Assembly: GCA_045598025.1 (NCBI GenBank)
Contig: JAZLLH010000014.1
Span: 1 to 30,029, forward strand
Length of the DNA: 30,029 bases
Origin: UBA1195 sp045598025
Lineage (GTDB): Bacteria > Bacteroidota > Bacteroidia > Bacteroidales > WCHB1-69
Direction of reading: 5' to 3'
The number at the start of each line of letters is the position of its first letter. Within the stretch, counting starts at the first letter, position 1. The translations under genes were made by a program, and so were the position numbers. A model generated the notes under the pieces. The model was not told the origin of the DNA, searched no databases, and saw only the letters and a list, made by a program, of their open reading frames with translations. Positions 16,561-25,432 of the stretch are shown here, one piece after another.

Positions 16561-17988
16561 ATGAACCGTAGCGTTAGGATTCTTTGGTTGTGCTGTTTGT
16601 TCGGGCTGATGTCCTGTGTGATGGCGGCTCCGATGAAGCCGGTTGTAGTCAAAGGGACTGCTTCTTTTGCCAAGGGGGGTGAACTCCGCCTGTATACCTA
16701 CAACGATCTGTTGTCCAAGAATCTCGTGCTGCTTACACAGACCGAGGTGGGAGCGGATGGAAGTTTTTCCTTTACCCTTCCCAACATCCGTGAGGTAACC
16801 ATGCTTACGCTTAATTACAATGCCACTTACGGAAGCCTATATGTCGAGCCGGGCCGGACCTACGAGGTGGACCTGTATACGGACAGCCTTCTCATTCAGC
16901 GGATTGATGCGGAAATGTTGGGCAACTACATACAGATTACCTGTCTGAACAGTGACAGTAACGAACTGAACTGGCGTATCAATTATTTTGATCAGTATTA
17001 CACCTATTTCATGTATTACAACGGAGCTGCCATTTTGAGGCATGCGCCCAAGGAGGTGTACGACAGTCTGCTGAACATCATACAGACACGTTTTCCCGTA
17101 TCGGATGCCGCTACTGATTTTTATCAGGTGTATGTGCGCTACAAGATAGCTGCCATTGAGAGTATGTATTACGACAAGGCCAAGGAAAAGGTCTACAAAA
17201 AATACTTGGAAACGCCCTATGTCTTTTATGAAAATCCGGCCTACATGGATTTTCTCAATCTTTTTTTCGAAAACTATCTGTATTCCGGCACCAAGAAGGT
17301 GACCAAAGGAATGCTGTTTCAGGATATAAATGAACTGAACAATTATTCCAAGCTTTTGGACGACATGGGGAAGGATCCTCTGCTGCAGAACGAAATCATC
17401 CGGGAGCTGGTGCTGATCAAGGGACTTTCCGAACTGAGAGCTTATCCGGATGAATTCAAGATAGCCAATGTGGATGCCATGCTGATTTCTTTGGCCAAAT
17501 CAACGAAATTCAGAGAACACAAAATATTGGCCAATAATCAGTTGGCTTCCATTAAAAACCTGAATAAAGGCAATAACATGCCGACTTTCGATCTGCTGGA
17601 TGTCAACGGCAATCACGTAACCCAGGACCGTTTTTCCGGAAAATACCTCTACATACAGTTCTTTACCACTTATTGTCAGGATTGCATGCGGGAGATGCTC
17701 ATCCTGAAGTATTACCGCTCCATTTATGGAGACAATGTGGAATTCCTGAGTGTGATGCTTGATTTTGAACCGGTCAAATTGTATCATTTTGTGCAGACAT
17801 ACAAGGAGTTTGACTGGCAATTCGTGCAATTCAACAATCAATTCGATTTCATAGACCGCTTCAAACCGTATGCACTGCCGCTGGGCATGCTTGTGGATCC
17901 CAAAGGGAAGGTGGTGGCTTATCCGACACCTCCGGCTACGGACGGTTTGGGTGAACTTTTCATGATGTTGTTTTCTGACAAAAAATAG
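16561..17988 (+). CDS. Exported thioredoxin-like (TlpA/peroxiredoxin-type) protein
   Basis: 475 residues from ATG 16561. The signal sequence (MNRSVRILWLCCLFGLMSC...) could be lipid-modified at Cys19 (LMSC) or cleaved after VMAA; either way the protein is in the envelope. The N-terminal 110 residues (KGTASFAKGGELRLYTYND..., then GSLYVEPGRTYEVDLY) resemble the beta-sandwich domain common before Bacteroidota TlpA-like proteins. A helical middle follows, then a thioredoxin fold beginning near MPTFDLLDVNG. The redox motif is CQDC (Cys372, Cys375) within FFTTYCQDCMREM, and a cis-proline appears at ALPLGMLVDPKGKV. Likely role is periplasmic thiol-disulfide reduction or cytochrome/oxidative-stress support; the partner is unknown. 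The HAD gene follows after 28 bases. Confidence 0.82.
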   Translation: MNRSVRILWLCCLFGLMSCVMAAPMKPVVVKGTASFAKGGELRLYTYNDLLSKNLVLLTQTEVGADGSFSFTLPNIREVTMLTLNYNATYGSLYVEPGRTYEVDLYTDSLLIQRIDAEMLGNYIQITCLNSDSNELNWRINYFDQYYTYFMYYNGAAILRHAPKEVYDSLLNIIQTRFPVSDAATDFYQVYVRYKIAAIESMYYDKAKEKVYKKYLETPYVFYENPAYMDFLNLFFENYLYSGTKKVTKGMLFQDINELNNYSKLLDDMGKDPLLQNEIIRELVLIKGLSELRAYPDEFKIANVDAMLISLAKSTKFREHKILANNQLASIKNLNKGNNMPTFDLLDVNGNHVTQDRFSGKYLYIQFFTTYCQDCMREMLILKYYRSIYGDNVEFLSVMLDFEPVKLYHFVQTYKEFDWQFVQFNNQFDFIDRFKPYALPLGMLVDPKGKVVAYPTPPATDGLGELFMMLFSDKK

Positions 17989-18016
17989 CGGACAAAATAC
18001 CGCCACATAGTCGCTT

Positions 18017-18667
18017 ATGGCCGTTTCACTTTTCATTTTCGATCTGGACGGAACCCTTTTGGATTCCATTGACGATATCGCTTTCAGTATGAATCATGTA
18101 CTGAAGGAACACGGATTTCCTGAACACCCGAAGGAATCCTATTTCTATTTTGTGGGTAATGGAGCCCGCGTGCTGTCGGAACGTGCATTGTCAGGACTCG
18201 GATGCACGGAAACCGAAACACAGTCTGTTTTGGAAGATTTCATGGCCTTTTATGACCGGCATAAATCCGACAACACCCGACCCTTCGAGGGACTGACGGA
18301 AACTTTGGAAACTTTGCAGGCACAGGGAATCCGTCTGGCGGTTGCTTCCAACAAACCGCACGAAGTGATGGAAGAACTGATGCACCGACAGTTTCCGACC
18401 CTGCATTTTTCGGTTGTGTTGGGGCATCGCAAAGGACATCCGGTCAAGCCCGATCCGGAAATCGTGTTCGATATCCTGGAGAAAATACGCGTTCCCAGGG
18501 AGGAAGTGTTGTATCTGGGAGATACAGCCGTAGACGTAAAAACCGCTCATGCAGCCGGTTTGAGAGCGGTCGGAGTGCTGTGGGGCTTCCGCAACCGTTT
18601 GGAATTGGAGGAGGCCGGTGCTGACCGATTGATTTCCCGTCCCGTTGACATTCTTTCACTGCTGTAG
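18017..18667 (+). CDS. HAD-family phosphatase, phosphoglycolate phosphatase-like
   Basis: 216 residues. HAD motif I is FDLDGTLLDS with nucleophile Asp9 and acid/base Asp11; motif II is LAVASNKP, the motif III lysine is in GHPVKPDPEI, and motif IV is YLGDTAVDVKTAHAAG. The helical cap between residues about 16 and 80 (C1 type) and VKPDPEIVFDILE place it in the Gph/PGMB group, which dephosphorylates 2-phosphoglycolate or related small sugar phosphates. Many Bacteroidota paralogues exist, so I give no gene symbol. It begins 28 bases after the thioredoxin-like gene and probably shares its transcript; no hairpin with a T-run is seen in the 114 bases before tig. Confidence 0.88.
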   Translation: MAVSLFIFDLDGTLLDSIDDIAFSMNHVLKEHGFPEHPKESYFYFVGNGARVLSERALSGLGCTETETQSVLEDFMAFYDRHKSDNTRPFEGLTETLETLQAQGIRLAVASNKPHEVMEELMHRQFPTLHFSVVLGHRKGHPVKPDPEIVFDILEKIRVPREEVLYLGDTAVDVKTAHAAGLRAVGVLWGFRNRLELEEAGADRLISRPVDILSLL

Positions 18668-18740
18668 TGTCTCTGTGAGTGAAGGACAGAAAATATGCAA
18701 AATATTCGCATTAAAAGCCGAAAGATATTGAAATAATTAC

Positions 18741-18748
18741 TACCTTTG
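18741..18748 (+). promoter_or_regulatory. -7 box of the tig promoter
   Basis: TACCTTTG matches TAnnTTTG exactly and ends 33 bases before the tig ATG at 18782. No convincing -33 element. Confidence 0.65.
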
Positions 18749-18781
18749 CGCTTTGATTTGTATTTATAAAAAACATTGGCA

Positions 18782-20215
18782 ATGAATATTGTAAGAGAAA
18801 ACATCGGTAATCTGAACGAGTGCTTGACTGTGAATTTGGTGAAAACTGACTACCAGGATGCTGTTGAGAAATCATTGAAAGACCTGAGGAAAAAGGCGAA
18901 TATTCCGGGGTTCCGGCAGGGACACGTTCCCATGGGAATGATTGAACGTCAGTACAAATCCTCCGTCCTGCTGGACGTGATTTCCAAACTGATTAATGAA
19001 AATCTGGATACTTACCTCAGGGAAAATGACATCAACGTGCTTTTTGAGCCCATGGCCCTTCCGGAAAAGACCCAGGGAGATTTTGAACATGGAGAAGATT
19101 TCAGTTTTTCGTTCGAAATCGGCATTCGTCCCGAAATAAAAATTGATTACACTAAGGCTGCCGGTGTTGACTATATGAAGGTGGTAGCATCCCAGGAGCA
19201 GGTGGATGAAGAAGTGAAGAAACTTCGCCGCCGTATGGGAAAATTCTCTTCCACTGAACAGGTGGTAGACGAAGACATGGTGCTGGTGAAAGTGACTACC
19301 GGTGAAGAAGGTAAGGAACCCTTTACCACTTCTATCACTACCAATTACCTGAAAGAGGAATACAGGAAGGAGTTCATCGGCAAGAAGGTCCATGATGAGA
19401 TGGATTTGGATACCACTCAGGTTTTTCTCACGGATTACGAGCGTTCCACTTTCCTGAAATGCAAGTTGGATGAATTGGAAAATGCTGCAAAGGAAGTGAA
19501 GATTGAAATCCAGGCTGTTCACCACATGGAACCGGCCGAAATGGATGCCCGCTTTTTTGAAACTGCTTTCCCCAATGGAGATGTGAAGGACGAAGCCGCT
19601 ATGCGGGAACGTCTGAAACAGCAGCTGGAACAGAATTACGCTTCTCAAGAGAAAATGCAGTACCGCGGTCAGGCCATGCAGGCCCTGATGGACGGTATGA
19701 ACATCGAACTTCCCGATGATTTCGTAAAGCGCTATATGATGGAGAGAGACAGCGCCAACTATACAAAGGACAATATGGACGAGAAATATCCCGATCTCCA
19801 GAAGTCGCTCTGTTTCCAACTGGTGGAAAGTGCCATCGCCGCTGACGGAAACGTCCGTATCGAGAAGGAAGATGTGATTGACTATATCAACAATTATCTG
19901 TCCTACAATTATCTGGGCATGACGTTCAGTAATCTGACCGAGGATCAGAAGAAACAGATTCAGAGCATGGCCGCTTCCATGCTGCAGCAGGAAAACACCG
20001 TGAACAACGTGTACGAAAACATCTATTTCGAGCGCGTGACCGATGTGCTTCGCGAAAAGGCCGGTGCCGCCATCCGGGAAGTGAGTTGGGAAGAATTCAT
20101 GGGTGCCGCTTCCGAAGCTCCCAAAGCGAAAAAGCCGAGAGCCAAGAAAACGGCTGCTCCTAAGGAAGAAGCCAAACCGAAAAAATCAACCGCCAAGAAG
20201 TCGGCAGACAAATAG
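18782..20215 (+). CDS. tig: Trigger factor, ribosome-associated chaperone
   Basis: 477 residues from ATG 18782; an in-frame TTG two codons earlier is less likely. Trigger factor binds ribosomal protein uL23 at the exit tunnel and shields nascent chains. The ribosome-docking signature is IPGFRQGHVP (about 39-48) in the N-terminal domain. The region after about residue 150 corresponds to the PPIase-like domain but is divergent, as in other Bacteroidota, so isomerase activity should not be assumed. The helical C-terminal arms follow. Unusually, the last 37 residues (441-477) form an Ala/Lys/Pro-rich basic tail (AKKPRAKKTAAPKEEAKPKK...), like a histone H1 tail. clpP and clpX follow, the classic tig-clpP-clpX cluster; transcription ends in the hairpin at 20263-20304. 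Confidence 0.93.
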   Translation: MNIVRENIGNLNECLTVNLVKTDYQDAVEKSLKDLRKKANIPGFRQGHVPMGMIERQYKSSVLLDVISKLINENLDTYLRENDINVLFEPMALPEKTQGDFEHGEDFSFSFEIGIRPEIKIDYTKAAGVDYMKVVASQEQVDEEVKKLRRRMGKFSSTEQVVDEDMVLVKVTTGEEGKEPFTTSITTNYLKEEYRKEFIGKKVHDEMDLDTTQVFLTDYERSTFLKCKLDELENAAKEVKIEIQAVHHMEPAEMDARFFETAFPNGDVKDEAAMRERLKQQLEQNYASQEKMQYRGQAMQALMDGMNIELPDDFVKRYMMERDSANYTKDNMDEKYPDLQKSLCFQLVESAIAADGNVRIEKEDVIDYINNYLSYNYLGMTFSNLTEDQKKQIQSMAASMLQQENTVNNVYENIYFERVTDVLREKAGAAIREVSWEEFMGAASEAPKAKKPRAKKTAAPKEEAKPKKSTAKKSADK

Positions 20216-20262
20216 TTTTTCCGACTCTTGCACATCGATTAGAAATATCCGGTGTCAGCAGC

Positions 20263-20304
20263 AAAGCGATGCGAAAAAATGATTATTTTTGCATCGCTTT
20301 TTTT
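20263..20304 (+). terminator. tig terminator hairpin
   Basis: AAAGCGATGC (20263-20272) pairs perfectly with GCATCGCTTT (20291-20300); inside it AAAAAT can pair with ATTTTT, leaving a small bulge and loop. A T-run spans 20298-20304. The 3' arm contains the clpP -7 box. Confidence 0.8.
20284..20291 (+). promoter_or_regulatory. -7 box of clpP, inside the tig terminator
   Basis: TATTTTTG is an exact TAnnTTTG match. It ends 92 bases before the clpP ATG, implying a leader of roughly 88 bases that starts within the terminator's 3' arm or T-run. Confidence 0.5.
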
Positions 20305-20383
20305 ATGCGGATTCCAATGTACCGGACAAGAATCCGGAGAAAAGAACGTTAATAAAAATGACATTAAAATCAAAACAGCAGAT

Positions 20384-21061
20384 ATGAATAACGAATTTAA
20401 GAATTACGCAGTCAAACATTTGGGTATCAGCAGTCTGAAACTGCACCGCTTTGAGTCGGTTGCCAGTGAATACATTACTCCTAACATCATTGAGGAACGG
20501 CAGTTGAATGCGGTTACCATGGATGTGTTTTCCCGTTTGATGATGGACCGGATTATTTTTCTCGGAGTTCCCATTTATGATGATGCGGCCAATATCATAC
20601 AGGCGCAGATGCTGTTCCTGGAATCGGTGGATCCGAAAAAGGACATTCAGATTTACCTGAATTCTCCCGGAGGTTCGGTGTATGCCGGCCTGGGTATTTA
20701 CGATACCATGCAGTACATTACTCCGGATGTGGCTACCGTGTGCACGGGCATGGCTGCTTCCATGGCAGCGGTGCTGCTTTGCGCGGGTGCCCCTCAGAAA
20801 CGTTCGGCCCTTCCGCATGCCCGCGTGATGATTCATCAGCCCATGGGTGGAACTTCCGGACAGGCTTCCGATATAGAAATTGAAGCCCGTGAAATACAGA
20901 AACTCAAAAAGGAATTATACGAAATCATAGCCAAGCATTCCAACCAGCCTTTTGATAAAGTCTGGGCCGATGCCGACCGCGATCACTGGCTGATTGCTCA
21001 GGAAGCCAAAGAGTACGGTATGATTGACGAAATTCTGCAAAGAAATCCGGAAGTGAAATAG
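20384..21061 (+). CDS. clpP: ATP-dependent Clp protease proteolytic subunit
   Basis: 225 residues from ATG 20384, the usual Bacteroidota ClpP length. The frame stays open upstream to 20252, but that stretch crosses the tig terminator and the likely clpP promoter, and the homologous protein begins here (MNNEFKNYAVKHLGISS). ClpP forms a double heptameric chamber that degrades unfolded substrates fed by ClpX. The serine nucleophile lies in CTGMAASMAAVLL and the histidine in RVMIHQPMGG; the aspartate is in the KVWADADRDHWL region. IYLNSPGGSVYAGLGIYDTM is the conserved handle-proximal strand. clpX begins two bases after the stop, so the pair is co-transcribed. No strong ribosome binding site is visible. 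Confidence 0.95.
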   Translation: MNNEFKNYAVKHLGISSLKLHRFESVASEYITPNIIEERQLNAVTMDVFSRLMMDRIIFLGVPIYDDAANIIQAQMLFLESVDPKKDIQIYLNSPGGSVYAGLGIYDTMQYITPDVATVCTGMAASMAAVLLCAGAPQKRSALPHARVMIHQPMGGTSGQASDIEIEAREIQKLKKELYEIIAKHSNQPFDKVWADADRDHWLIAQEAKEYGMIDEILQRNPEVK

Positions 21062-21063
21062 CC

Positions 21064-22290
21064 ATGGCAAAAAAAGAAAAACAGACCTGTTCATTCTGTG
21101 GCCGCACTTCTGACGAAGCTTTTCTGATTGGAGGTGCGGATGCCCGAATCTGTGAATTCTGTGTGCATCAGGCACACGAGATTCTGGAAATGCAGCGATG
21201 GGATAAGGCCGGTAAGGAACAGAAGGCAAAGCTGCCTCAATTGGGTCGGACACCGGCTGAGATCAAGGCTTATCTGGATCAGTATGTCATTGGTCAGGAT
21301 GATGCCAAAAAGGTGCTTTCGGTCGCAGTCTACAATCACTACAAGCGAATCCGTTACTATGCCTCCGTTGATGGAGAACAGCAGGATGTGGACATTGATA
21401 AATCCAATCTGATCCTGATAGGGGAAACCGGGACGGGGAAAACCCTGTTGGCCCGAACCATCGCCCGTCTGTTGGATGTTCCTTTCTGCATAGCAGATGC
21501 CACCGTATTTACGCAGGCCGGCTATGTCGGAGAGGATGTGGAAAGCATTCTGAGCCGTTTGCTGCAGGCCGCGGATTACGATGTAAAACGGGCGGAAATG
21601 GGCATTGTCTTCATTGACGAAATCGACAAAATTGCCCGCAAGGGAGACAATCCGTCCATTACCCGGGATGTGTCCGGTGAAGGAGTGCAACAGGCTTTGC
21701 TGAAACTTTTGGAAGGCAGCATAGTCAATGTGCCGCCAGCCGGTGGACGCAAGCATCCCGAACAGAAATTCATACAGGTGGATACCCGGAACATACTGTT
21801 CATCGCCGGAGGAGCGTTCGACGGAATAGAGAAGCACATAGCCAGCCGCCTGAATACCTCGTCCATAGGGTTCAAAAAACAGCAGGAAGCCCGCAGAGAA
21901 GGCAGTATGCTTCGTTATGTTGACTCTTTGGATGTCAAGGCTTTCGGATTGATTCCGGAAATTTGCGGACGTTTTCCTGTGGTGACCTATCTGGATTCTC
22001 TGGACAGAAAAGCCCTGCGCCGCATCCTTCTGGAACCCAAAAATGCCATGACCAAGCAGTACGTCCGTCTGTTGGATATGGATAGCATTGAACTGACTTT
22101 CGAGGATGCTGCCATTGATTTCATCGTTGACAAGGCTGTGGATCTCAAAATGGGAGCGCGCGGATTGCGCAATATCATTGAAAAAATCATGACAGATGCC
22201 ATGTTCGAGTTGCCGTCGACTCAAAAGAAGAAGCTTCGTATCACAAAGGCTTATGCCGAAGCAAAATATGCACAACAATTTTTGAATTAA
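21064..22290 (+). CDS. clpX: ATP-dependent Clp protease ATP-binding subunit
   Basis: 408 residues. ClpX is a AAA+ hexamer that unfolds tagged proteins and passes them to ClpP, encoded just upstream. The N-terminal C4 zinc-binding domain reads CSFCGRT...CEFC (first 40 residues). Walker A is GETGTGKT, followed by the pore loop AGYVGEDVE and Walker B IVFIDEIDKIAR. The sensor region and the ClpP-contact loop region (IGF) are visible: the tripeptide in TSSIGFKKQ is the IGF loop that docks into ClpP. All functional elements look intact. The rel gene starts 24 bases downstream without an obvious terminator. Confidence 0.97.
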   Translation: MAKKEKQTCSFCGRTSDEAFLIGGADARICEFCVHQAHEILEMQRWDKAGKEQKAKLPQLGRTPAEIKAYLDQYVIGQDDAKKVLSVAVYNHYKRIRYYASVDGEQQDVDIDKSNLILIGETGTGKTLLARTIARLLDVPFCIADATVFTQAGYVGEDVESILSRLLQAADYDVKRAEMGIVFIDEIDKIARKGDNPSITRDVSGEGVQQALLKLLEGSIVNVPPAGGRKHPEQKFIQVDTRNILFIAGGAFDGIEKHIASRLNTSSIGFKKQQEARREGSMLRYVDSLDVKAFGLIPEICGRFPVVTYLDSLDRKALRRILLEPKNAMTKQYVRLLDMDSIELTFEDAAIDFIVDKAVDLKMGARGLRNIIEKIMTDAMFELPSTQKKKLRITKAYAEAKYAQQFLN

Positions 22291-22314
22291 TCGTTTCCTT
22301 CACAACATCGGATT

Positions 22315-24597
22315 ATGGAAACTGGGTATACCAAAGAGGAACTGAAAAAAATACTGCCGTACTACCGCGACATACAGACCAGGCTGCGCGGCCGGGCTTC
22401 CCTGGAGGAACGGAAAATCGTGCGCAAAGCCTTTTCTTTGGCCATGTACGCACACAGAGGTGTCAAACGCAAAGGCGGTGATCCCTACATCATCCATCCT
22501 TTGGAGGTGGCTCTGATTGTGCTGGATCATATGAATCTGGATGCGGCTTCTGTCATTTGCGCCCTGCTGCACGATGTAGTGGAGGATACCGATTACACAC
22601 TCCAGGATATCGAGGCCATGTTCGGTTCTCAGGTGGCTCAAATCATCGATGGCTTGACCAAAATCGAGGATGTGTCCGATACGGTGACGTCCACACAGAC
22701 GGAGAATTTCCGTAAAATTCTGCTGACTCTCAGCACGGACGCGCGCATCATTCTGATCAAACTGGCCGACCGTCTGCACAACATGCGCACTCTGGACGCC
22801 ATGCCGATGGAGAAGCAGCAAAAGATTTCATCCGAAACCATGTACCTCTATGCGCCTTTGGCCCATCGTTTGGGTTTTTACACCATCAAAAGCGAAATGG
22901 AGGATTTGTGCATGCGCTATCAGGATCCGGGCAGTTTTGCCTTCATAGAGCAAAAACTGAAGGAAACGGAATCTGAGCGTCAGCAGTTTATACAGGATTT
23001 CATTCAGCCGATACGGAAACTCTTGGATGAAAAGCACATCAAGGCGGATATCATCTACCGCATCAAATCTACCTACTCCATATGGCAGAAGATGAGCAAG
23101 AAGCAGATTCCTTTCGAAGAGGTGTACGACCTTTTTGCCATTCGCATCATCGTGGATGTGAATCCGGAATTTGCCAAATCAGAATGCTGGACCATTTATT
23201 CTCTGGTGACCGACATTTACCGCCCGAATACCGAACGCCTGCGCGATTGGATTTCCATTCCTAAGGCCAACGGATACCAGGCTCTGCACATTACGGTGAT
23301 GAGTAATCCTTCCGCAGACAACAGACCCGGCCGTTGGGTGGAAGTGCAAATCCGCTCCAAGCAGATGGACGCCATTGCGGAAAACGGTCTTGCCGCTCAC
23401 TGGATGTACAAGGAAGGAGAGGATAGAACGTATTCTCAAGAAGGTTTGGACGAATGGTTGAGCCAGGTGAAGTTCGTGTTGCAGAATCAGCAGTCTGCAC
23501 CATCTACTGATTTGATTTCCAAAGTCAAAATGAACCTTTTTTCCAAGGAAATCTATGTCTATACACCCAAAGGGGAATTCCATACCATGCCAGCCGGTTC
23601 CACCGTGTTGGATTTTGCATACGAAATCAGCGAGGATATGGGCAATCACTGCATAGGAGCGAAGGTGAACAGCAAGCTGCTTCCGATTTCCTATGTGCTG
23701 AAAAGCGGAGACCAGGTGGAAGTCATCACATCTACCAAACAGATGGTGCACGAAGATTGGACGCAGATTGCCAAGACAGCCTTGGCGCAAATCAAAATCG
23801 GGGAGGCCCTGAATGTACAGAAGGATGCCAAGCTGGCCGAAGGAAAAAAAATGCTGGAATCGTATTTCGAGCATGTGGGCGTGGAGTTTGACCGCCTGAC
23901 CGTGCGTCGTCTGAAGGATTTTCTGGGAATAGATGAAAGGGTGGACCTGTATGCCGAAGTATATTGTGGGAACGTAACGGAGGCCAAGGTAAAACGCTGT
24001 TTTTCCAAGTGGCACTACCTGTACAAAATGGGACACAATGTCGCTGTGAAGGTGCGTTTCCTTTTCAAGAGGCTGCGTTACCTCTTCTCCATGGATGCCT
24101 TTATTCGGGTCCTGATGAAGCGTCAGCCCGATTCCATGCTCTTGGACGGAAACATGGAGACCATACATCAGACGGTGGCCAAGTGTTGTAATCCTATCGC
24201 GGGAGATTCAGTCATCGGCGTCCGCATTTCGGAAAACGAAATTGTGGTACACCGTACCAATTGCCCGGAAGCCATACAGCTGATGTCCAAAATGGGCAAA
24301 AATATAGTGAAGGCCAAATGGCGCAAGGATGAGCTGAATATTGATTTTCTGACAGGCATACGTCTGACAGGTTTCGATAAAAAAGGGCTGGTGAACAATG
24401 TGCTGACCATTGTATACCAGGATTTCAAAATCAATTGCCGCTCCATCAATTTCGAAACGACAGAAGGAGTGTTTGAAGGCACTATCATGCTGTACATACA
24501 AAATCTGTCCCTCTTGAATGAACTGATTGAAAAATTGAAAACTGTGGACGGAATTCAGAAAGTGGAACGTATAAATTCATATCGGAAAAATGCATAA
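22315..24597 (+). CDS. Bifunctional (p)ppGpp synthetase/hydrolase, Rel/SpoT type
   Basis: 760 residues, the long RSH architecture. It makes (p)ppGpp from GTP/GDP and ATP during starvation and breaks it down again. The HD hydrolase domain is intact: His47, His61, His86-Asp87 (LLHDVVEDT) and Asp152 (KLADRLHN). The synthetase domain (about 240-365) has YDLFAIRI, the substrate loop RLRDWISIPKANGYQALH and VEVQIRS (Glu343). RLRD is the basic RxKD-type loop of bifunctional Rel enzymes, not the acidic ExDD of monofunctional RelA. Then come the TGS domain (412-474), a helical stretch, the conserved cysteine domain (VAKCCNPIAGD) and a C-terminal ACT domain. The DUF4292 gene overlaps its end by eight bases. 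Confidence 0.93.
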   Translation: METGYTKEELKKILPYYRDIQTRLRGRASLEERKIVRKAFSLAMYAHRGVKRKGGDPYIIHPLEVALIVLDHMNLDAASVICALLHDVVEDTDYTLQDIEAMFGSQVAQIIDGLTKIEDVSDTVTSTQTENFRKILLTLSTDARIILIKLADRLHNMRTLDAMPMEKQQKISSETMYLYAPLAHRLGFYTIKSEMEDLCMRYQDPGSFAFIEQKLKETESERQQFIQDFIQPIRKLLDEKHIKADIIYRIKSTYSIWQKMSKKQIPFEEVYDLFAIRIIVDVNPEFAKSECWTIYSLVTDIYRPNTERLRDWISIPKANGYQALHITVMSNPSADNRPGRWVEVQIRSKQMDAIAENGLAAHWMYKEGEDRTYSQEGLDEWLSQVKFVLQNQQSAPSTDLISKVKMNLFSKEIYVYTPKGEFHTMPAGSTVLDFAYEISEDMGNHCIGAKVNSKLLPISYVLKSGDQVEVITSTKQMVHEDWTQIAKTALAQIKIGEALNVQKDAKLAEGKKMLESYFEHVGVEFDRLTVRRLKDFLGIDERVDLYAEVYCGNVTEAKVKRCFSKWHYLYKMGHNVAVKVRFLFKRLRYLFSMDAFIRVLMKRQPDSMLLDGNMETIHQTVAKCCNPIAGDSVIGVRISENEIVVHRTNCPEAIQLMSKMGKNIVKAKWRKDELNIDFLTGIRLTGFDKKGLVNNVLTIVYQDFKINCRSINFETTEGVFEGTIMLYIQNLSLLNELIEKLKTVDGIQKVERINSYRKNA

Positions 24598-25420
24598 ATT
24601 CATTCCTTTTCTTCTGTGCTTCGTTTTATGGGGAATCTGTCCCGCGCTGCATGCTCAGGAACCGCTTGCTGAAGATACGGCCAAGCGTAATCTTCAGGCC
24701 GTATCCATCGTTGCCATGTTGCCATCCGATTCGGATCTTTTTGTCGTGAATCCGGAATACCATTGGTTTTCCTCCCGAATGAATTGTGCCATACATCGGG
24801 AAGAAGGGGCGGAATTGAATTTTTCCGTTTTCATGGTAGTTGCCAAAGATAGTATTATTTATCTCAATGTGAGTAAGTTCGGTATAGAGTTGGGACGAAT
24901 GGTCTGTACCCCGGACAGCATACGTCTGCTCGTACATCCTTCCACCCTTTATTGGACGGGAACCTATGCCGATGTGTACAGGGTGACTGGCTTTGCTTTG
25001 GACTATTTTATATTGCAGTCCCTGCTGACCAATGCCGATTTTCGGGATTTTACCTCTCATTTCGACCTGCTTTCAGCGCAGGACAGCTTGTGTGAGTACC
25101 GCGACAGCAACCGTCAGCACAGCAGCATTGATTTGGCCGTTGACCAGCACCTGACCTTGGGTGCCGATCGTCGCATATACCGGAATCTCCTGAAGGAAGG
25201 CCGTAGCGGTGAAATTGTGGACATACATTACGGACAGTTTGCCGAAGTGGAACAGGATTTTCTGTTTCCCATGGAAATACAAATCGATGTTCCTCAGGAG
25301 AGCTGCAGCGTCCGCTTGTCTCTGAAATCCCCCAAACGCAATCAGCCCGGTCCGACCGGTCTGAGCATTCCGGCGAAATACAGCCGCATGCACATGAAAC
25401 ATTTGAAATCAGAAAATTAA
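24590..25420 (+). CDS. Exported DUF4292 protein
   Basis: 276 residues with a cleavable signal peptide (MHKFIPFLLCFVLWGICPALHA, cut before QEP). The pattern NFSVFMVVAKDSIIYLNVSKFGIELGRMVCTPDSIRLL, then a tyrosine-rich stretch (YWTGTYADVYRVTG), is the DUF4292 signature; this Bacteroidota family has a LolA/LolB-like lipoprotein-carrier appearance, so an envelope lipid or lipoprotein role is a reasonable but unproven guess. The protein lacks a lipobox at the expected place, so it is probably soluble in the periplasm. Its start lies inside the last codons of the rel gene (8-base overlap), implying translational coupling. The radical SAM gene follows 12 bases later. Confidence 0.8.
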   Translation: MHKFIPFLLCFVLWGICPALHAQEPLAEDTAKRNLQAVSIVAMLPSDSDLFVVNPEYHWFSSRMNCAIHREEGAELNFSVFMVVAKDSIIYLNVSKFGIELGRMVCTPDSIRLLVHPSTLYWTGTYADVYRVTGFALDYFILQSLLTNADFRDFTSHFDLLSAQDSLCEYRDSNRQHSSIDLAVDQHLTLGADRRIYRNLLKEGRSGEIVDIHYGQFAEVEQDFLFPMEIQIDVPQESCSVRLSLKSPKRNQPGPTGLSIPAKYSRMHMKHLKSEN

Positions 25421-25432
25421 ATTGAATCATAT

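Noticed and set aside
20252..20383. Longer ClpP with a signal-like N-terminus
   Set aside because: The extension is a translation of the tig terminator and clpP leader; the mature family start is at 20384. Its hydrophobic look is an accident of the T-rich hairpin.
21091..22278. 395-codon minus-strand frame opposite clpX (and similar long ones opposite uvrA, tig and rel)
   Set aside because: Codon-bias shadows of certain genes; no family motifs, no promoter or start signal.
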